Below are positions 7,198 to 13,727 of a stretch of DNA of 13,727 bases, one piece after another. Every line of letters starts with the position of its first letter. Position 1 is the stretch's first letter. The notes under the pieces were generated by a model. That model saw only the letters and a program-made list of their open reading frames with translations, was not told where the DNA came from and did no database searches. The DNA lies in NCBI GenBank assembly GCA_039815505.1, contig JBCBZE010000052.1, forward strand, positions 1 to 13,727, in the 5' to 3' direction. The position numbers and the translations under genes are program-made. Source of the stretch: CANLWN01 sp039815505. GTDB lineage: Bacteria; Bacteroidota; Bacteroidia; Flavobacteriales; Flavobacteriaceae.

Positions 7198-10100
7198 TTA
7201 AAATGTTAAACGGGCTCCGAATGAATAGGATTTTGCCTGTGGCGCCGTAAAGAAAGATTCCCCTTGAAATCTAGGGTCTATGTCATCTGTTACTTCTGGA
7301 TCTATACCGTCCAACTCATCCTTTTTTAGGGTAAAAATATTTGTTGCGGTGGCATAAAAACGTAAACCTGATATGAATCCTCCAAGGCGCTCTAAGGCTT
7401 TTTCAGGAAGATTGTACCCCAATGTTATATTCTTTATCCTAAGATAGGATGCATCTAGTTGCTGTTGTGTAGAGCGCTGGTTAAATGCATTAAAGGTTGA
7501 ACTATTGGGACTAGGTAAAAAGGCATTATCACCTGGTTGCCTCCAAAAATTCAAGTTTTGCGTTCTAATGTTTACAATACCGCCTATGGCATCGGCCCCA
7601 TCAAAAAACCGCAACCCATCGATAACCACATCGTTACCATAGGAATAATTCATTAGTACGGATAGGTCCAGGTTCTTATACCTAAAAGTATTGGTCATAC
7701 CTCCCGAGAAGTCGGGTAGAGGACTCCCCGTAACAACTCTGTCTCCTGAATTTGGTGTAGTAGTGATGTTCCCGTCGACATCTAGCCACTCCGCATCGCC
7801 CGTCTGGGAGTTGATGCCTACATAACGGATCAAGAAGAAATTGTTCAACGACTCTCCCTCAATGGCGCGTTGTATAGGACCGTCTATTATTCTTCTTCCC
7901 TGTGCATCTGTAGCAGCATCATCGTTTAGCCTGATAATCTCATTTTGTATAGTTGCCAAATTAAAATTGGTACGCCATTCAAAATTATCCGTACGTACGT
8001 TTACCGAGCTCAATTCAAATTCCCACCCTGTATTTTCTAATTCTCCAACGTTCCTACTTATAAAGCGAAGACCTGTTTGTGGAGGAAGCACTTGATTAAG
8101 TAGTAAGTCGCTCGTATTTTTTTTGAAGTAGGAAACATTAAAGTTTATTCTCCCATTAAGGAAGGTGGATTTAAGCCCTATATCCAGAGTTTGGCTTTCC
8201 TCCCATTTTAAATCCGGATTTGCTGGTTGATTGGGAACTACACCAGATTCTCCATTGTAATCACCAAATCCTCCGGCATTAAACAGCCCTAAAGAAGGAA
8301 AGGTACCTAAACGATCGTTACCCACGGTACCTATACTTGCCCTAAGCGATAGGTAATCTATAAATGATACCTCTTCCATAAAGGATTCCTCTGATAGTAT
8401 CCAACCTGCAGCAGCCGACCAAAAATATCCGAAACGGTTATTGGCACCAAATCGTGAAGAACCATCACGTCTTATAGATCCTTCGACCAAATATTTTCCC
8501 TTATAGTCATAGGTGCCTCTGGCAAAGAGGCCAAATAGCCTTGAAGGAAAGCGATCTCCATTAAGTATGGATGGGGTGGCACCAGAACCTATATTTCGTA
8601 ATCCATCGGTTAAAAAACCCGTTGCGGAAACATTTGAACGTGTTCTCAGCGTTTCTTCATAGTTTAAACCAAGAAGGATACTGAGATTGTGATTTTCATT
8701 AAATGTGTTGGTATAGTTCAAAGTCTGGTTAGTCAACCAACGATCTTCATTTACAAAAATTTGCTGTGCGGAGCCTCCCGGGGTATTGAACTCTGCGCTT
8801 CGTATAGTCTCTTCCGTAGTTAATTTATCAACACCAAACTCGGAACGCCAAGTAAATCCTTCAAAGGGGCTCACCTCCGTAAAGGCATTTCCAATGGTCC
8901 TAAAAGTTTTTAACTCATCAATGTCCAAAGCTACGACGGCAAAAATGTTAGGGATAAAAGATCCTGACTGTGCAAAATTCCCCTCATCGTCGAACGCACG
9001 GACTACCGGACTTTGTAGAAACGCAGTCGTAAAGGGTGCATTGGTATTGTTCTCTACCCCTATACGATTTAATCTATTATTGGTAATACCAAGGTTCATT
9101 CCGGCTTTTAACCAATCGTTTACATCGGTCTCGATATTAATCCTGGCACCTGCCCTTTGCTGGTCATTACCAATAATAAATCCTTGTGAATCCCGATAAT
9201 CCAGTCCAAAGAAAAAGGACGTTTTCTCGCCACCGCCCCTTACACCCAGGTTATAGTTTTGGGAGACCCCGGTACGTTGTACCCCGCCAAGCCAATCCGT
9301 TCCCCCGGAACCAAGTGCCCCAAGTCCCAAATCTTCGGGTGAGGTGGGAGTTCCATTTTGTATGGTGGCCACATCCGATCTAAACTGACGAAACTGGTCA
9401 GCAGTAAGAATGTCCGGTACATCGGTGGATTCCGAAAACTGGGTGTTTACATCCAAGGTGAGGGTAGTTTTTGAATTTCTCCTTCCTTTTTTAGTGGTTA
9501 TTAGGATCACACCATTGGCACCCCTAGACCCATAAATAGATGTGGCACCGGCGTCTTTTAATACGGTCAAGGATTGAATGTCATTTGGATTTACATAGGA
9601 TAAGGGATTGATATCCGTATTACCACCTCGATTAAGCGTGTTTCCTTCTGTATCCGTAATAGGCACACCATCGATTACGATCAACGGTTGGCTACCTGAA
9701 TTAATGGAGTTTACGCCCCTTACCCGAATTACGGCGGCAGAACCCAATACTCCCGAGGCATTTACAATTTGTGTACCCGCACTTTGTCCCTGAAGGAGCT
9801 GATCTGCGGAAACTACTTGAAGATTTTCAATAGCTTCTTCTTTTACGAGCCCAATGTTTTGAATAATTTTTCTCTCTTCTTGGTTACCGTATCCAATAAC
9901 AACCACCTCCTCCAATGCTTGGGCATCTTCCTGCATACTTACATTGATGGTGTTGGAAGCACCTACCGAACGTTCCACGGTGGTTTGCCCCAAATAGGAA
10001 AAGACCAATACATCACCTGTACTGGCTTGGATAGCATAGTTGCCATCAAAATCCGATTGTGTACCTGTAGTGGTTCCCTTTACTACAATGTTCACTCCAG

Positions 10101-10215
10101 GTAAAGGAAGCCCGCCTTGGTCGGTGACGATACCTGAAACTGTTTTTTCTTGTGCATATGCAAAAGATATTCCCAAAAGGAATAGCATAAACAACCATTT
10201 AGATTTTTCTTTCAT
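7198..10215 (-). CDS. susC: SusC/RagA-family TonB-dependent outer-membrane transporter
   Basis: SusC-family proteins are TonB-driven outer-membrane channels that import large nutrients captured by SusD. The product has 1005 residues, the usual size. In order: a signal peptide (MKEKSKWLFMLFLLGISFAYA, to about 21), a carboxypeptidase-regulatory-like beta domain (about 25-97), a TonB-box-like LEEVVVIGYG at 101-110, a plug domain (about 118-245) with the SusC hallmark GANGVILITTKKG at 232-244, and a 22-strand-type barrel to the end. It ends AKSYSFGARLTF with the terminal Phe expected for barrel insertion. The gene is intact with no frameshift. It is followed by susD and preceded by a regulatory region with palindromes and by an AraC-type regulator gene. 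No enzyme gene is next to the pair, so the substrate cannot be named. Confidence 0.96.
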   Translation of the reverse strand: MKEKSKWLFMLFLLGISFAYAQEKTVSGIVTDQGGLPLPGVNIVVKGTTTGTQSDFDGNYAIQASTGDVLVFSYLGQTTVERSVGASNTINVSMQEDAQALEEVVVIGYGNQEERKIIQNIGLVKEEAIENLQVVSADQLLQGQSAGTQIVNASGVLGSAAVIRVRGVNSINSGSQPLIVIDGVPITDTEGNTLNRGGNTDINPLSYVNPNDIQSLTVLKDAGATSIYGSRGANGVILITTKKGRRNSKTTLTLDVNTQFSESTDVPDILTADQFRQFRSDVATIQNGTPTSPEDLGLGALGSGGTDWLGGVQRTGVSQNYNLGVRGGGEKTSFFFGLDYRDSQGFIIGNDQQRAGARINIETDVNDWLKAGMNLGITNNRLNRIGVENNTNAPFTTAFLQSPVVRAFDDEGNFAQSGSFIPNIFAVVALDIDELKTFRTIGNAFTEVSPFEGFTWRSEFGVDKLTTEETIRSAEFNTPGGSAQQIFVNEDRWLTNQTLNYTNTFNENHNLSILLGLNYEETLRTRSNVSATGFLTDGLRNIGSGATPSILNGDRFPSRLFGLFARGTYDYKGKYLVEGSIRRDGSSRFGANNRFGYFWSAAAGWILSEESFMEEVSFIDYLSLRASIGTVGNDRLGTFPSLGLFNAGGFGDYNGESGVVPNQPANPDLKWEESQTLDIGLKSTFLNGRINFNVSYFKKNTSDLLLNQVLPPQTGLRFISRNVGELENTGWEFELSSVNVRTDNFEWRTNFNLATIQNEIIRLNDDAATDAQGRRIIDGPIQRAIEGESLNNFFLIRYVGINSQTGDAEWLDVDGNITTTPNSGDRVVTGSPLPDFSGGMTNTFRYKNLDLSVLMNYSYGNDVVIDGLRFFDGADAIGGIVNIRTQNLNFWRQPGDNAFLPSPNSSTFNAFNQRSTQQQLDASYLRIKNITLGYNLPEKALERLGGFISGLRFYATATNIFTLKKDELDGIDPEVTDDIDPRFQGESFFTAPQAKSYSFGARLTF

Positions 10216-10229
10216 ACTTTGAGTTTTAA

Positions 10230-10238
10230 TGAGTTAGT
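10230..10238 (-). promoter_or_regulatory. susC leader motif ACTAACTCA
   Basis: The minus strand reads ACTAACTCA 14 bases before the susC ATG, just before AAAACTCAAAGT. The same 9-mer occurs twice on the + strand at 12649-12657 and 12665-12673. It resembles leaders I recall in front of flavobacterial susC genes. Its role is unknown. Confidence 0.35.
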
Positions 10239-10243
10239 CTTTG

Positions 10244-10294
10244 ACTTTAAAGTAAGCGGGCAGTACTGAACTTTTTTTGGAAAATGATTCCAAA
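10244..10294. promoter_or_regulatory. Cluster of three palindromes upstream of susC (candidate operator)
   Basis: Three perfect palindromes lie within 51 bases, 29-79 bases before the susC ATG. They are ACTTTAAAGT (10244-10253), CAGTACTG (10261-10268) and TTTGGAA-N5-TTCCAAA (10276-10294). The last has 7-base arms and is the most operator-like. They may bind a dimeric regulator of susCD; the AraC-type regulator upstream is the obvious candidate, although AraC proteins often prefer direct repeats. No strong TAnnTTTG box was seen for susC; TACTTTAA on the minus strand inside the first palindrome is the nearest. Confidence 0.45.
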
Positions 10295-10324
10295 CGGGCA
10301 CTTAAAAAATAGGTAGTGTTTGTT

Positions 10325-10460
10325 CCTTTTAAGAGCAAAGTTTGCAGAGCTGTCTCACATTTTAATTAGTCATACGGGTCAAAGTAAAGAGGTATTAACT
10401 TTTTATTGGGAAAGTCTTATAAACGTTTACTCAACCGATGAAAGCTTACGCTTTGTTTAC
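10325..10460 (+). repeat. Dispersed repeat, copy B (lacks the left part)
   Basis: It contains the right arm CAGAGCTG (10345-10352), then CATTTTAATTAG, TCAAAGTAAAG, TTGGGAAAG and the final 50 bases (10411-10460). Those are 39 of 50 identical to copy A and 41 of 50 identical to copy C, without gaps. CAGAGCTG and GGG are 63 bases apart here, against 62 in A and 61 in C. The left arm and inner hairpin half of the full element are absent or too diverged to see. A 115-codon frame starting with TTG at 10320 crosses this copy, but the other copies do not keep it, so I do not call it a gene. Confidence 0.65.
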
Positions 10461-10675
10461 TTTTCAATAGAGATAGATTTTATTTTTCAAACCCATGTTT
10501 TCCTGTTTTGGCGGAAAGCTGTCAACGATGAAACCTGGGATATATGGGTTCAGAACAATTCATGTGGGTACTATCAACGCTATTTGTATGGTGAAGAAAC
10601 GGGTTTCAATAATAGACCTGTATGCCCCGTAAAATATTTATCCAAGTGGAAATGGAGCTTGTTGTGAAGGGAAAT
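10461..10675. other. Unassigned spacer between repeat copies B and C
   Basis: No gene is called here. The + strand frame that runs through copy B stays open to 10667 and encodes a Trp/Tyr-rich stretch (WDIWVQNNSCGYYQRYLY), which could be a chance frame or the relic of a gene. Weak similarity to the sequence right of copy A (4900-4955) is visible around TTCAGAA and CTATC, so the repeat unit may once have extended this way. No terminator or promoter was recognised. Confidence 0.4.
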
Positions 10676-10878
10676 GTAAGTGCAGCCCTGAATTATTCTG
10701 ATGACTAATTCAAATAATTAATTACTCTAAAATGAGAATGAAGTTTACTTTAGGAGTAAATTTTCAGAGCTGCGTTACATTGACTTAATTACAAAATCCA
10801 AAGTAATACGCTCTTGGCTTTTTTTGGGAAAAGCTTATAAACCTTTACTTTACCGATAAAAGTTTACGCTCTATTTAC
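10676..10878 (+). repeat. Dispersed 203-base repeat, copy C
   Basis: It has the same length as copy A. It starts GTAAGTGCAGCCCTGAA and ends TATTTAC. GCAGCCCTGAA (10682-10692) pairs with TTCAGAGCTGC (10763-10773) with one mismatch, and the inner pair TTACTCTAAA / TTTAGGAGTAA is kept. The sequence CTAATTCAAATAATTA on the left side is identical to copy A. The last 50 bases are 37 of 50 identical to A and 41 of 50 identical to B. The right end covers the last 8 bases of the regulator gene, so the repeat supplies its stop codon. Confidence 0.7.
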
Positions 10879-12403
10879 CATGGACAAGTTTCCAAAGGTT
10901 TTTTTTTTGATATTCCGTGGGTGTAAGATGGGTGTCTTTTTTAAAGGCTTTGTTAAAAGTTACCTTGTTGTTGTAGCCAACTTCATAGGCTATATCTATA
11001 ATGTTTAAATTTTTTAAGCGGTCATTGTCTAAAATTTGTTTGGCCTCATCTATTCTATAGGCATTGATCAATTCGTGAAAGTTCATTTTAAAATGTTCAT
11101 TGATCACCTGGGAGGCATTATGTCTCGTTGTATTTAATCTTTTGGCAACCAGCTCAAGGCTAATATCGTTCTCCTTATAAATTTTGTTCTCATCGAACAA
11201 TCTAACAAGCGATTCCTTTAGTTCTTCGGATAGACTCTGTGTCAAACCTGAGTTTTTATACTTAAAAAACAACTGGGTTTTCATGGAATAGATACCATTA
11301 AAAACATTGGGTTGAACGTTGGCCGAATAACCTATGTACAATACCATAAGCGCCATACTTATAAGTTGCGTATTAAAGATGATTCCGGAGTCAATATTGT
11401 TGTTGATCGAAATAAAGTAGATGGCATAGGTAATAACATATAGAAAATGAATCCTATAAATATTTTTTTGCCATAATCCATTTTCCTTATCAATTTCTTT
11501 TGACCTTATGCTTTCAAAATATAGTTTTCGTATAAAGAATCCGTAACCAATGAGTGATATTAATTTTAAAGATGAAATGATCAAAAACACATAGTTGGAG
11601 TATGTTTCCTCTATAGCGGCCCTTTCTAAAAGTATACCCAACTTGTCGTCTTCGGACAAGCTATATACGGGGATAAGGTAAATAAGAAGTAAGACCGTTG
11701 GCAGCAGATGAACACTATCTTTTCTTTTAAAACGGTACTGCCTTGTTATCCTCTTAAAATAAAAATACAGTAATGGACCATACAATAAGGAAAAGGGTGT
11801 GGACATTAAATACGAGTGGGGAAATTCAAATACATAGTTGGTTGAATAAAAAACCCAGTGCAGAATAAAAAAGGAATGAATAAAGATGAAACCGCTTATT
11901 AAAACTTTTGCGATGTTATCTATTTTTTTGTTTAGATTGATTACAGTGGCTATATAAAAGCCTATGAAGGCAATATATAAATAGATGAGGGACCAGATAT
12001 CAATACGGGAAGCATACTTTTCCGAGACCCTCATAAATTCTGGCGTTTCCCTTATTTCTTTAAAACCCTCATGTACCAAAAAATCTTTATCGAATTCTTT
12101 TTGTATATATTTTTCTATATAACCTGCAGCTTCGGAAGAGTTTTCCATAGCTGCATAGGTCAAAGCGATATTTCTGTACAAAGAAGCTCTTTCCAAATCT
12201 TTTTTATCCAGTAAGGAGGTATATAATTGAAGTGCTTTGGAATAGTTTTTGGACTGATACAGTTTATCCGCCTTTAACAAAATACCTTTAGGTGATTCAT
12301 CATTTTTCGATAGGAAATCCTTACGTGCACCATACGGCGTAATTGCGCATACCGGTGCGCAAAGTAAGAAAGACAATATGAAGACGATTCCTATCTGCCT
12401 CAT
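10871..12403 (-). CDS. Membrane-bound AraC-family regulator with TPR and 7 TM segments
   Basis: A 510-residue regulator. An N-terminal signal or anchor (1-20, FILSFLLCAPVCA) is followed by TPR-like helices (about 37-115, e.g. LLKADKLYQSKNYSKALQLY). About seven hydrophobic membrane segments come next, near 136-157, 164-186, 198-217, 232-249, 271-291, 318-334 and 340-361. The C-terminal AraC DNA-binding domain (about 412-505) has two helix-turn-helices: ISLELVAKRLNTTRHNASQV, and the classic IAYEVGYNNKVTFNKAFKK with LTPTEYQ. If the TPR part is outside, the odd number of segments places the HTH in the cytoplasm. It would then sense a periplasmic or membrane signal and control transcription directly. 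It lies upstream of susCD on the same strand, 655 bases from susC, and is a likely but unproven regulator of it. The last 8 bases lie in repeat copy C. Confidence 0.9.
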   Translation of the reverse strand: MRQIGIVFILSFLLCAPVCAITPYGARKDFLSKNDESPKGILLKADKLYQSKNYSKALQLYTSLLDKKDLERASLYRNIALTYAAMENSSEAAGYIEKYIQKEFDKDFLVHEGFKEIRETPEFMRVSEKYASRIDIWSLIYLYIAFIGFYIATVINLNKKIDNIAKVLISGFIFIHSFFILHWVFYSTNYVFEFPHSYLMSTPFSLLYGPLLYFYFKRITRQYRFKRKDSVHLLPTVLLLIYLIPVYSLSEDDKLGILLERAAIEETYSNYVFLIISSLKLISLIGYGFFIRKLYFESIRSKEIDKENGLWQKNIYRIHFLYVITYAIYFISINNNIDSGIIFNTQLISMALMVLYIGYSANVQPNVFNGIYSMKTQLFFKYKNSGLTQSLSEELKESLVRLFDENKIYKENDISLELVAKRLNTTRHNASQVINEHFKMNFHELINAYRIDEAKQILDNDRLKNLNIIDIAYEVGYNNKVTFNKAFKKDTHLTPTEYQKKNLWKLVHGK

Positions 12404-12618
12404 GATTGATTGATGAATTAGCAGTTATTAAATTATAGAATATACAGCCTTGAAATGTTAATTTTTTCATAAATAGGGTAATTCCCGATAAAAGTTTACC
12501 TCTTGGAGTTGGGCTGATAAGCTATTTAAAATACACATTTTTTAGCTATATATCAAGCATTTAAGGTTGGAATTGTTTTGTTGATAAAATATTATGGGAT
12601 TTTCTGCCATAAAAAGAA
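12404..12618. other. Upstream region of the regulator gene
   Basis: AT-rich and without a gene. It should hold the regulator's promoter on the minus strand, but only weak boxes are visible (TATATTCT and TAATTTAA near 12440-12460). A 6-base inverted pair TTATGG/CCATAA lies at 12592-12612, right beside the strong hairpin at 12619. A short match to the dispersed repeat is at 12485-12499. Confidence 0.4.
12485..12499 (+). repeat. Possible fragment D of the dispersed repeat
   Basis: CCGATAAAAGTTTAC is identical to 10853-10867 in copy C, and CTCT follows in both after one gap. It is short enough to be chance in AT-rich DNA. If real, repeat sequence flanks both ends of the regulator gene. Confidence 0.3.
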
Positions 12619-12642
12619 AAAACCGGTGCTAACACCGGTTTT
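12607..12642 (-). terminator. Strong hairpin with T-tract on the minus strand
   Basis: AAAACCGGTG and CACCGGTTTT form a perfect 10-base-pair stem with a CTAA loop (12619-12642). On the minus strand it is followed by TTTTTTCTTTTT, so it works best as the end of a minus-strand transcript. That transcript would be the kinase mRNA with a 243-base 3' tail, or a small RNA from the gap. On the + strand only TTTT follows the stem, so termination there is less likely. Confidence 0.75.
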
Positions 12643-12648
12643 AAACTA

Positions 12649-12675
12649 ACTAACTCAAAAAATTACTAACTCAAA
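12649..12675 (+). repeat. Direct repeat ACTAACTCAAA (two copies)
   Basis: ACTAACTCAAA occurs at 12649-12659 and 12665-12675, 16 bases apart, directly after the hairpin. Its first 9 bases also occur in the susC leader (10230-10238, minus strand). It may be a leader motif left from another operon. Confidence 0.45.
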
Positions 12676-12739
12676 TAATTCGGTACAAAGATTTAACATT
12701 CCCCTCTTGGGAAGGTTAAGTAAACATTAGCAATTTGTA

Positions 12740-12883
12740 ATGTTTGTCTCTAGAAGTATAACGATTAAGGTGTTGACTTATTGTATTTTAATAGGAAATA
12801 TACCGTTAAATTGTTTGGATGGACACATGTCCGGGCAATTTGAAGAAGTGTATCCTAAAGAAACGGGTACGGTAAAAAAATAA
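12740..12883 (+). CDS. Possible 47-residue ORF (uncertain)
   Basis: An ATG-to-TAA frame of 48 codons, too short for a standard gene call. It encodes a hydrophobic N-terminal half (ITIKVLTYCILIGNIPLNC) and a hydrophilic tail ending EEVYPKETGTVKK. It ends 2 bases before the stop of the convergent kinase gene. No clear promoter box precedes it at the right distance. It may be a small membrane or exported peptide, a remnant of a larger gene, or chance. I recognise no family. Confidence 0.25.
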   Translation: MFVSRSITIKVLTYCILIGNIPLNCLDGHMSGQFEEVYPKETGTVKK

Positions 12884-12885
12884 TA

Positions 12886-13727
12886 TCAATAATACTGGGC
12901 CATGAGTATTTCGGTCTCTTCTTTGTTCTTAAAGACATCGAACGTTTTTCCCTGAGTTCTAAGTGCACCCAAAGCGTTTGCATATTGCGCTGCCTTTATG
13001 GGATTTTGATATTGACAGAATCCATAGGCGAGGCCACCGGCGAAAGAGTCCCCACAACCCGTGGTGTCCACAACATCTTTCATAAAAATGGATTTAATAA
13101 ACTCCTTTTTAACCTCCCCACCTTCATTTCTATACAGTACACAACCTCTGGAGTCCAAAGTGACATAAAAGTAAGAAACCCCTTTTTTCAGTACATGATC
13201 GGCCATTTCGTCTAAATGGTCCGTTTTTTCCTCATCATAACTTACCATCTCGTTTGCAACATATTCATTTTTATACCAACAGGCTTGAGACTCTTCCAAA
13301 TTCATTTTCAAAACATCGATATAGGGTAACCATTCATCCATATCCACCCAAAATTTTCGATAGCGGTCGCCGGCCATGCTCATAGTGGTAGTTGGGCCAT
13401 GGGCATCAAAAATGACGAGGCCGCTTTTTTTTTCTTTTATATAAACCAAAGTGCTTAAAGAAATTTCAAAATCGGTTATAGGCACAAATACAAAGGCGTC
13501 CATATCTTCTAAGGGCGCTATATCTGTTGGTAGAATAGGTCGCATACAAGCGGTCTGTTTCTCTATCCTATTATTTTGGTCCATGAAGCGAAGCTCGATA
13601 ACGGTGCCTTTATCATGTGCTGCGGATATATGGGAAGTATCGATATTTGGATAGGAATCAAAAAGTTCAAAAATGCCCGCTTCATCTTTTTTGTGTACCG
13701 AGGAGACCGGAACAACCGTTCCTTCTC
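12886..13727 (-). CDS. PfkB-family carbohydrate/nucleoside kinase (5' truncated)
   Basis: The frame is open to the right edge, so the N-terminus is outside; 279 residues are visible. An ATG at 13584 is internal, because 47 in-frame codons precede it (EGTVVPVSSVHKKDEAGIFE...). PfkB enzymes phosphorylate a sugar or nucleoside with ATP. The family signature DTTGCGDSFAGG is near 13033-13068 and contains the catalytic Asp; it has Cys where GAGD is usual. LVIFDAHGPTTTMSM and VLKMNLEESQACW match the central strands of the fold, and YFYVTLDSRGCVLYR leads to the ATP site. The exact substrate (adenosine, ribose, fructose or other) is not clear. No partner gene is visible; the next gene on this strand is the regulator, beyond a hairpin terminator. 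Confidence 0.88.
   Translation of the reverse strand, partial: EGTVVPVSSVHKKDEAGIFELFDSYPNIDTSHISAAHDKGTVIELRFMDQNNRIEKQTACMRPILPTDIAPLEDMDAFVFVPITDFEISLSTLVYIKEKKSGLVIFDAHGPTTTMSMAGDRYRKFWVDMDEWLPYIDVLKMNLEESQACWYKNEYVANEMVSYDEEKTDHLDEMADHVLKKGVSYFYVTLDSRGCVLYRNEGGEVKKEFIKSIFMKDVVDTTGCGDSFAGGLAYGFCQYQNPIKAAQYANALGALRTQGKTFDVFKNKEETEILMAQYY

Noticed and set aside
8786..9199. 137-codon open frame opposite susC
   Set aside because: Antisense to the barrel part of susC, with no motif or start signal.
10320..10667. 115-codon frame starting with TTG across repeat copy B
   Set aside because: Its first half is repeat sequence whose frame is not kept in copies A and C, and no promoter was seen. I treat it as chance or relic.
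4688..10878. Composite transposon bounded by the repeats
   Set aside because: No transposase or target duplication is visible, the copies are in the same orientation, and the genes between them are ordinary chromosomal types.
12886..13584. ATG at 13584 as the start of the kinase
   Set aside because: The frame stays open for 47 more codons to the edge and reads as PfkB-like protein, so the true start is outside the window.

Overview
The window looks like chromosomal DNA of a marine-type member of the Flavobacteriaceae (Bacteroidota). The evidence is an AT-rich sequence with few Shine-Dalgarno sites, promoter-like TAnnTTTG boxes, a SusC/SusD pair, a prfA-pyrF gene pair and a DUF3570-type outer-membrane protein. 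The genus cannot be settled from the sequence alone.

Layout. Positions 2-865 (+) are the 3' part of a DUF3570-like beta-barrel gene cut by the left edge. Next come prfA (release factor 1) and pyrF (OMP decarboxylase), closely spaced on the + strand, meeting a small unknown minus-strand gene tail to tail. A divergent + pair follows: an alpha/beta hydrolase with a TTG start and a small secreted protein with a Cys cluster and an FDFWIGTWEV domain. From 4955 rightwards every confident gene is on the minus strand: a secreted unknown protein, susD, susC, a large membrane-bound AraC-type regulator, and a PfkB-family sugar/nucleoside kinase cut by the right edge.

How the genes may work together. susC and susD are 15 bases apart and end at a clear hairpin terminator, so they form a two-gene nutrient-uptake operon for an unknown glycan or other polymer. 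No degradative enzyme is visible. The regulator upstream in the same direction combines an exported TPR region, about seven membrane segments and a cytoplasmic AraC DNA-binding domain. It is the obvious candidate to control susCD, and the susC upstream region carries three palindromes that could be operators. prfA and pyrF are housekeeping genes.

The least ordinary content is non-coding. A 203-base repeat with nested inverted repeats occurs at 4688-4890 and 10676-10878. A third, partial copy lies at 10325-10460 and a possible fragment at 12485-12499. Two copies sit between the regulator and susC, and one sits between the two convergent genes at about 4.7 kb. The 482-base gap before the kinase holds a strong hairpin, a doubled ACTAACTCAAA motif that also resembles the susC leader, and a possible 47-residue ORF. 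No rRNA, tRNA, CRISPR array, insertion sequence or phage gene was recognised.
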